Source of the DNA: Chloroflexota bacterium | GTDB lineage: Bacteria > Chloroflexota > UBA4733 | NCBI GenBank assembly: GCA_025980355.1 | Contig: JAICXR010000040.1 | Location: forward strand, 1-13,318 | Length of the DNA: 13,318 nt | Direction of reading: 5' to 3' | Shown here: positions 1 to 4,740 of the stretch, in pieces | Layout: each line of letters starts with the position of its first letter | Position numbering within the stretch: position 1 is the stretch's first letter | The notes under the pieces: model-generated | The model's database searches: none | What the model was told of the DNA's origin: nothing | The model's input: only the letters and a program-made list of their open reading frames with translations | Position numbers and translations under genes: made by a program

Positions 1-1182
1 CAGCTCGTGGGCCAGGATGAAGGCGCTGCGCAGGTTGTCGCGCCAGGTCGTGAACACGTAGGGGTGGACGCCATACACCGTGGCGCAGAATGCGCCGGAA
101 CGCTTACCGGCGTTCTCCGCGCGGTCCACCCAACGCTCGCGGAATGCCGCCGCCAGGATGGCATCGTACTCCTCGCCCAGCACGGCCAGCCCCTCCCGGA
201 TCGTGCGCTCGCTCTCGGCGAAGGTCGTGACGGGCTCGTAGCCGGGGTCGAGCGGCGCGTCGACGTCGTAGCGGTGGACCGTGTCCAGACCGAGGACCCG
301 CTGCTTCAGCCGCACGAGCCGGCGGTAGTGCGGGGCGATCTCGTCGTGGACGACATCGAGGACGTTGCGGTAGACGAGCTCCGGCACCTGCTGCGCCTCC
401 AGCAGCATCTCGGTCGCCGAACGGTAGCGGCGGAGCCGGGCCATCGTGACGTTGCGCCGGATGGTGGCACTCAGGGTCGTGGCTAGCGTCGCCTTGTGGT
501 GACCGATGCCAGCGGCCAGCGAGAGATAGCCCCGACGGCGCAGCTCCCGGTCCGGCGCCTGGCTCTGGCCGAAGACGTAGGCGGCGATGGACACCGGGTG
601 CTCATTGCCGGCGGCGTCCCGCACCGGGGCGCAGGCGAGGTCGACGGCGGTGGCCTGGCCCCAGACTTCGGCCGGCAGCCGCAGCACCTCGCCCAACGCG
701 GCCAGGGTCTGTTCGGTCTCCGGCGCCAGCAGGTGCGGCCGGTCGCGCAGCAGCACCTCCAATTGCAGCCGGTAGGTGACCAGGCCCGGCTCACTCGCCA
801 GGTACCGCTCAACCGTCCCCTCCGGTAAGGCGCAGACCTCCGAGTCGATGAAGGAGAGCGCGGCGCCGACCCGCGCGCCGAGCGCCTGGGCGCGGGAAGA
901 GGTCGCCTGGGCCGTGGCCGAGAGGCCATTCGTGGCGACGTCTAACCGGGCGTAGCCACCGAGCTTCGCCAGCATCTCCAGCACCGCATCGCGCGCTTGC
1001 AAGCAGGCCAGGAGCGTCGCCGCGCCTTCTTCGAGGCGTGATTGGAACTGGGTGACCGCGGCGACCAGGCGGTCGATGCGGGCGAGGTCCGCCTCCCAGG
1101 CGGGTAGATCGGCGTAGATATCGTGCAGGTTCCAGGTCTGGTCGATGGGGATGTGCTCCCGTGCCGGCAAGGTCGTGACGAT
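1..1182 (-). CDS. pepF: Oligoendopeptidase F (M3B zinc metallopeptidase), 3' part missing
   Basis: Cytosolic zinc peptidase that cleaves oligopeptides. The 394 visible codons have the PepF layout. The N-terminus reads TLPAREHIPIDQTWNLHDIY, followed by a long helical domain, a VYGVHPYV segment, and LAHEL at the window edge. LAHEL is the first half of the HExxH zinc site, so about 200 residues including the rest of the catalytic domain lie outside. The start is unusual: the strong site GGGAGGAG (1197-1190) lies 7 nt before ATC at 1182-1180, where homologous proteins begin. The nearest standard starts are TTG at 1170 (19 nt from that site) and TTG at 1230 (upstream of it). A possible -10 box, CATAAT, is at 1221-1216. 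The gene lies 87 bp after the thioredoxin gene on the same strand and may be cotranscribed. The family call is firm; the start is not. Confidence 0.88.
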   Translation of the reverse strand, partial: MVTTLPAREHIPIDQTWNLHDIYADLPAWEADLARIDRLVAAVTQFQSRLEEGAATLLACLQARDAVLEMLAKLGGYARLDVATNGLSATAQATSSRAQALGARVGAALSFIDSEVCALPEGTVERYLASEPGLVTYRLQLEVLLRDRPHLLAPETEQTLAALGEVLRLPAEVWGQATAVDLACAPVRDAAGNEHPVSIAAYVFGQSQAPDRELRRRGYLSLAAGIGHHKATLATTLSATIRRNVTMARLRRYRSATEMLLEAQQVPELVYRNVLDVVHDEIAPHYRRLVRLKQRVLGLDTVHRYDVDAPLDPGYEPVTTFAESERTIREGLAVLGEEYDAILAAAFRERWVDRAENAGKRSGAFCATVYGVHPYVFTTWRDNLRSAFILAHEL

Positions 1183-1269
1183 GGTGGTGCTCCTCCCGTG
1201 TGCGCTGCCGGGGAGATTATGCCCCCGCAATTCGGAACGCGCCAGGGAGGGCTCCGTGGCCAGTCTTCG

Positions 1270-1692
1270 TTAGGCGGCGCGAAGGGCGGCCGCCTCCCGC
1301 AGTTGGGCCGTCAGGACCGGCAGTGAGCGCAGGCCGAGGTTGACGCGTTGCGCGGCCCCACCGGGGGCGACGATCACCGTCGCCGGCACCGTGACAATGC
1401 CGAAGGCGTCGGCCAGATCGGCGTGCTCGACGGCATCCATCTTTACCACCGCGGTCAGTTCGCGCTGGACCAACTGATCGAGGATCGCCGCCTGTTGCCG
1501 GCAGGAGCCGCAATGCGGCCCGTAGAAGTAGAGCACGCCCGGTGCATCGGCCGGAAAGCGGGACCGCACGGCAACGGGGAGCACCCGCCCTTCGGCGGCA
1601 GCAAGGCGCGCCCGGGTACGCCAACGCACGAGGAAGGAAATCGCCAGCGTCGCCGCAACCAACCCGAGCACAATGATGATCCGCTCCACCAT
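1270..1692 (-). CDS. Membrane-anchored thioredoxin-like protein (CGSC)
   Basis: A 140-aa protein with one N-terminal membrane helix (about residues 4-22), a basic flank (RWRTRAR) and then a thioredoxin fold. The strand VLYFYGPH leads into the redox motif C61-G-S-C64, and TVP (Pro103) is the cis-proline opposite the active site. Residues 81-90 (AVVKMDAVEH) fit the strand where thioredoxins have the 'D' after the central beta strand. It probably exchanges disulfides with a partner at the membrane. By the usual positive-inside reasoning the side of the membrane is uncertain: a short N-terminus followed by RWRTRAR suggests the fold could be cytoplasmic. Its ATG shares the A of a TGA that ends the read-through form of the upstream DUF4395 gene, so the two are probably translationally coupled. 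In many actinobacterial and related genomes thioredoxin-like and DUF4395 genes are adjacent, which supports a functional pair. Confidence 0.85.
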   Translation of the reverse strand: MVERIIIVLGLVAATLAISFLVRWRTRARLAAAEGRVLPVAVRSRFPADAPGVLYFYGPHCGSCRQQAAILDQLVQRELTAVVKMDAVEHADLADAFGIVTVPATVIVAPGGAAQRVNLGLRSLPVLTAQLREAAALRAA

Positions 1693-2135
1693 CAGCGCGA
1701 TGTCACCCCTTTTTCGGCTCTCAACCTACCGAACCGGTAGGTCACGGCGCAGAGTATTCAAAAGTCGAAGGCGGCATCGAGGAAGATCATGATGCCCATG
1801 AGGGCCACGAGCACCCAGGCCCAGAGCAGGCTGACGCCGAGGAGTACCGCGCTGACCAATAGGACGACACCGCCCAGCACGCGCGCGATCCGCCGCGTTT
1901 CGTGGTCCTCCTGGGCCTCCCGGCGCTTCAGGATGCCCGCCGGTTCCAGCACGCGCCAGTTGAGCTGGCGGAAGAGGTCGGCCGGCCACCAGAAGCGGCC
2001 GAGCAGGAGCACCGCCCCCACCAGCGCAACGAGCCAGAGGCCACTGTGCGCGCCGATCACGAACGCGATAGCCAGCAGCGCCACGCACACCGCCTGGTGG
2101 AACTTGCGCGCCGTGACGTCGAAGCTCTCCGCCAC
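1692..2135 (-). CDS. DUF4395 membrane protein, probable selenoprotein (in-frame TGA at the CxxC)
   Basis: Four predicted membrane helices; 125 codons run from GTG 2135 to a TGA at 1760-1758. The start is set by GGGAGGAGG (2153-2145), 9 nt upstream, and gives the family N-terminus M-A-E-S-F-D-V-T-A-R-K-F. DUF4395 proteins end in a motif like NAAFGFCLGCxLY. Here the fourth helix ends DAAFDF and the TGA falls on the first Cys. Continued reading gives ILCAVTYRF and 12 more residues to a TGA at 1694-1692. The product would be 147 aa, normal for the family, with U126-I-L-C129. A hairpin suited to selenocysteine insertion follows the TGA (separate entry). The read-through end overlaps the thioredoxin ATG by one base. 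If the TGA is a true stop, the gene ends at 1758 and lacks both redox cysteines. The family call is firm; selenocysteine is an inference needing sel genes elsewhere. A TGC-to-TGA sequencing error or mutation is the main alternative. Confidence 0.78.
1722..1744 (-). promoter_or_regulatory. SECIS-like hairpin downstream of the in-frame TGA
   Basis: On the minus strand ACCTACC (1742-1736) pairs perfectly with GGTAGGT (1730-1724). The stem is extended outward by two G-U pairs and inward by one G-C pair, leaving a GUU apical loop (1734-1732). The loop begins 23 nt after the TGA. Known bacterial SECIS elements lie just 3' of UGA, with the apical loop roughly 16-37 nt away and a G in the first two loop positions; this hairpin meets both. 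There is no T-tract, so it does not look like an intrinsic terminator. A bulged U as in the E. coli element is not evident. Confidence 0.55.
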
Positions 2136-2178
2136 CGCTTTGCGCCTCCTCCCGTCGCGATCGTTAAGAATTATGACC

Positions 2179-2184
2179 ATTATA
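2179..2184 (-). promoter_or_regulatory. -10 box for the DUF4395-thioredoxin operon
   Basis: A perfect TATAAT on the minus strand, 43 nt upstream of the GTG start of the DUF4395 gene. No good -35 hexamer is found at 16-18 nt spacing (the 17-nt position reads CCCGCG), so activator help or another factor may be needed. It lies back to back with the plus-strand promoter at 2229. Confidence 0.5.
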
Positions 2185-2224
2185 CTCGACTTTTGATGGG
2201 CCGCGGGGAGAGAGGTAAACGCCC

Positions 2225-2239
2225 GCCGTTGACAACGGC
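2225..2239. promoter_or_regulatory. Palindrome overlapping the -35 box (possible operator)
   Basis: GCCGTTG-A-CAACGGC is a perfect inverted repeat with 7-bp arms around a single central A. It covers the whole TTGACA box of the plus-strand promoter and lies about 40 bp upstream of the divergent TATAAT. The placement suits a repressor that could act on both promoters. No regulator can be named from the sequence. Confidence 0.4.
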
Positions 2240-2257
2240 CGCCGGAGGCCGTACAGT
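2229..2257 (+). promoter_or_regulatory. sigma70-type promoter upstream of rsgA
   Basis: TTGACA (2229-2234) is followed by a 17-nt spacer and TACAGT (2252-2257), a perfect -35 and a 4/6 -10. Transcription would start near 2264, giving an untranslated leader of about 310 nt before rsgA. That leader contains the mini-ORF and hairpins described below. Confidence 0.55.
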
Positions 2258-2317
2258 GCCGGGGAGCGGCAACGTATTCCCAGGTTGGCCGCCGCGGCGC
2301 GAAAGGAGGCTGGACAT

Positions 2318-2395
2318 ATGTGTGCGTGCATCTGTGCCGTCCGAAGCGCGCTGGGGTGGGGCTTCCGCGAACGACGCATCGGTACGGTCGGCTAA
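2318..2395 (+). CDS. Cys-rich 25-aa leader peptide or upstream mini-ORF
   Basis: Possible leader peptide starting M-C-A-C-I-C-A-V-R, with three Cys in the first six residues, ending at TAA 2393-2395. The support is a near-perfect Shine-Dalgarno AAAGGAGG (2302-2309) 8 nt before the ATG, and a good promoter 60 nt upstream. The position before overlapping hairpins is like an attenuation leader that senses cysteine or charged tRNA-Cys, but the function is an inference. The same frame stays open after the TAA up to TGA 2567-2569, just before rsgA, so this could instead be the start of a small gene broken by a nonsense codon. Confidence 0.4.
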   Translation: MCACICAVRSALGWGFRERRIGTVG

Positions 2396-2410
2396 GCCGA
2401 GCAACTCGGC
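2388..2410 (+). promoter_or_regulatory. Two mutually exclusive hairpins at the mini-ORF stop
   Basis: Hairpin A is TCGGC (2388-2392) with GCCGA (2396-2400), its loop being the TAA stop codon. Hairpin B is GCCGAG (2396-2401) with CTCGGC (2405-2410), loop CAA. They share GCCGA and cannot form together. A ribosome at the stop codon would block A and affect B. There is no U-run after B, so B is not a standard intrinsic terminator. GC-rich DNA produces such short stems by chance, so confidence is low. Confidence 0.3.
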
Positions 2411-2576
2411 GCGCTGATCCGCCTGCCGCGCTTCCTCCTCTTCTCGCTTCGGCCGGCATCCCTCTTTTTGACGTGTCCGGGCCGCTGCGCCCTCGGTGAT
2501 GCCATCGTCAAGGATCGAGCGACCGGCCGCGTCTTGCTGGTGTTGAACGATGAGGCGTCGGAGAGTTGAAGGATTG

Positions 2577-3644
2577 ATGTCAAAAAACCAGCAGATGCTC
2601 AGAAAGCATCGCGAACAACCGGCCGCGCCTCGTCCGCCGGCGACATCGCCGGCGGACGAGCTCGTGGCGGGCAATCCCATGGATCTCGCCGGTTGGCGGG
2701 AAGGGATGGTCGTTCGCAAGAGCCAGGGCCAGTACACCGTGCTGGCCGGCGAGCACAGCATCCAATGCGCGATCTCCAACCGGCTGCGCAAGCAGTTGGT
2801 CTATCCCATCGCCGACCCGGGGTCGCTCCGGGCCCACGTCGTCGCGGTGGAGGATATCCGCACGGTCGACCCGATCGCGGTGGGCGACGGCGTGCAGTTC
2901 ATCGACGGCGGTGACGGGAGCGGCATGATCGTGGCGGTGCTGCCGCGCCGGAGCAAAGTCGTGCGCCGTGCCGCCGGCCCCAAGCCGTTGGAGCAGGTGA
3001 TCGTCGCCAACGTCGATCAGGTCGTCGTGATCTGCGCCGCCGATCGCCCCGCTCCTTCGTGGGAGTTGGTCGACCGCTACCTCGCCGCGGCGGAGTCGAC
3101 GGACGTCCCGGCGCGCATCTGCATCACCAAGATCGACCTCATCGCGCCCGGTGCGCTGGACGAGGAGGTCGCGAATTACCGAGCGATCGGCTATCCCGTC
3201 GACCTCACCAGCGCCAGCAGCGGCGCCGGCGTGGCGGCGTTCGCCGAGGTGTTGCGGCAGCGGGTGTCTGTCCTCGCCGGAAAATCGGGCGCCGGCAAGA
3301 CGAGCATCCTGAACGCGGTGCAACCCGGCCTCGGGCTGCGCGTCGGCGCGGTGAGCGCGATGACCGGCAAAGGGAAACACACCACCAGCTACCTGGAGCT
3401 GTTCCCTTTGGCTGGCGGGGGTGGTGTGATCGACACGCCGGGCATGCGCGAGTTCGGCCTCTGGGACGTGGACGAGGACGGTATCGCCCCGCTGTTTCGA
3501 GAGTTCCGCCCCTTCGTCGGGAAATGCCGCTTCGGCGCGAGTTGCCGGCACCACGAGGAGCCCGGCTGCGCCATCACCGCGGCGGTGGGTGCCGGCCAGA
3601 TCACGCCGCGTCGCTACCGCAGTTACCTGCGCATGGCGTCGTGA
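2577..3644 (+). CDS. rsgA: Ribosome small subunit-dependent GTPase RsgA
   Basis: Circularly permuted GTPase that helps mature the 30S subunit and whose GTP hydrolysis is stimulated by the ribosome. From ATG 2577 it has 355 residues. An OB-fold domain (about 40-125) precedes G4 TKID (184-187), G5-like SAS (212-214), P-loop GKSGAGKTS (235-243) and G3 DTPG (286-289). The C-terminal zinc knuckle follows as C317-x5-C323-x-H325-x5-C331. The G4-before-G1 order is diagnostic. Length and motifs are complete, so it should be functional. An in-frame ATG at 2550 would add nine residues but has no ribosome site; GAAGGA lies close before 2577, though only 3 nt away. The 3' end faces the decayed regulator fragment on the opposite strand. 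Confidence 0.95.
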   Translation: MSKNQQMLRKHREQPAAPRPPATSPADELVAGNPMDLAGWREGMVVRKSQGQYTVLAGEHSIQCAISNRLRKQLVYPIADPGSLRAHVVAVEDIRTVDPIAVGDGVQFIDGGDGSGMIVAVLPRRSKVVRRAAGPKPLEQVIVANVDQVVVICAADRPAPSWELVDRYLAAAESTDVPARICITKIDLIAPGALDEEVANYRAIGYPVDLTSASSGAGVAAFAEVLRQRVSVLAGKSGAGKTSILNAVQPGLGLRVGAVSAMTGKGKHTTSYLELFPLAGGGGVIDTPGMREFGLWDVDEDGIAPLFREFRPFVGKCRFGASCRHHEEPGCAITAAVGAGQITPRRYRSYLRMAS

Positions 3645-3686
3645 CCTGGCGCGCGGGCATCACCTCGTCGGCGCACGGGCAGACGG

Positions 3687-3901
3687 GCGATGTCCACGCC
3701 GATCCCGTGATCGTGATCGCCCTGGAGGTAGGAGGATTGGCTGAGGCTGTAGAGCATATGGTCGTACTGGTCCCGTTCATCGAGCTCCCGGCAGATCGTG
3801 ACCGCCTCCTCGCCGAGCGCGACGGCGCTTGCGAAGTCGGCTTCGGCGCGGGCGAGCGTGGTGAGACTCTCCCAGGAGCCGGCGATAGCGCCGACATCAC
3901 C
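3687..3901 (-). pseudogene. Decayed TPR segment of an XRE/NB-ARC/TPR regulator
   Basis: The minus strand encodes LTTLARAEADF, then EEAVTICRELDERDQYDHMLYSL and SYLQGDH. These match, almost position by position, the intact regulator further on (LGVLAREQGDY, DEAVRIKRELDEREQLAYSLYTL, VCLRGDY). The piece covers about one and a half TPR units near the C-terminus. No start, HTH or ATPase region precedes it: upstream on its strand lies the transposase remnant, read through in the same open frame. It is a remnant of a paralogue, left beside the intact gene after insertion or deletion. The homology is clear; the exact ends are approximate. Confidence 0.7.
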
Positions 3902-4004
3902 ACCTGGGGCATCGCGCCGGTCATTGTCGCAGAAGGCTGTTCGTCGACGGGTGTGCCCGTGACCCACCACCGGTACGTCCCTAACGGTGGTTTGTCGACG
4001 GCGG

Positions 4005-4674
4005 TCAACGGCTGGCATAGAGGTTGGTCCCGCGGCCGTGCCAGAGGTGCTCAAGCAGCGTCTGCAGTGCGCGCGGCGAGGGCAGCGGCGACCACGCCCG
4101 CCAGAAGCGTAGAGCATCAGCCAGGGTTCCAACCATGCCCACACGATGCGCAGGGCTTTTGGCCGCGAGACGCCGGGCCGGGGAGGCAAACGGGCTGGCG
4201 AGGCGCTAATTTTCCCCCGCTCTGGAACCCGGGCGCTGCACGGCCGGCCGGGTTGGATCGGTGGGCGGCGCAGTCATGCCCGACGCTTTGGCCCGCTGCG
4301 CCAATCCCACCGCGAGTTGGAGCCTCGTGCGGAAGACCAGGTCCGCTTTCCCTTTGGGACAGTGGTGGGCCGAGGTGTAAGATTCCACGTCGATCGGGTA
4401 GGAGACATCCGCATCCGTCCACAGGCCGGAGACGCTCATCACGCCATCCCGGGTGCCCTATGGGCGCTGCGCCCCCGCGATCGGCTCGGCATTCACGAGC
4501 GCGATGAGGGTTATCACCCGCCTGCGGCGAGTATCCGGTCCCGCCGGCACGAGCAGCGCCTCCAGGTACTGGCGAAGGCTCTCGCGTTGGTTGCGCTTGC
4601 CGAAGAGCGCGTCAAACCGTTGCGCGTAGCCCGCCAGTGGCGCGGGCACCGGCGTCACCGGCTGGCGCGGCCAT
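4005..4674 (-). pseudogene. IS701-family transposase remnant (DDE), multiply broken
   Basis: Pieces of one transposase in the right order on the minus strand. ATG 4674 has a GGAGG site. The frame then shifts after about five codons into YAQRFDALFGKRNQRESLRQYLEALL and VNAEPIAGAQRP, an IS701 N-terminus, followed by TAG at 4460-4458. The same frame continues as GVMSVSGLWTDADVSYPIDVESYT and KGKADLVFRTRLQLAVGLAQ, the region after the second part of the catalytic core, and ends at 4206. C-terminal pieces LRIVWAWLEPWLMLY and, in another frame, ALRFWRAWSPLPSPRALQTLLEHL to NLYASR (stop 4007-4005) complete it. The remnant is about 670 bp against roughly 1.2-1.3 kb for an intact gene, so a large part of the DDE core is deleted. 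It cannot encode active transposase. No convincing terminal inverted repeats were found. Confidence 0.8.
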
Positions 4675-4740
4675 GATGGTCACCTCCAACGATCACCTAC
4701 CCGCTCACTCCCGCCGCCGTCAGCAAACGACCGATATCCA

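Noticed and set aside
1724..1742. The hairpin after the DUF4395 TGA as an intrinsic terminator
   Set aside because: No T-run follows on the minus strand, and the thioredoxin gene starts 31 bp further on with no promoter in between, so termination there would cut it off.
1758..2459. DUF4395 gene starting at ATG 2459 (233 codons)
   Set aside because: The extra 108 residues have no family match, run across both promoters, and lack a ribosome site. GTG 2135 has GGGAGGAGG at 9 nt and the family N-terminus.
3059..4507. A 482-codon plus-strand frame
   Set aside because: Its first part is the +2 frame of rsgA and its second part is antisense to the regulator and transposase remnants. Composition is Arg/Gly/Ala-rich with no domain.
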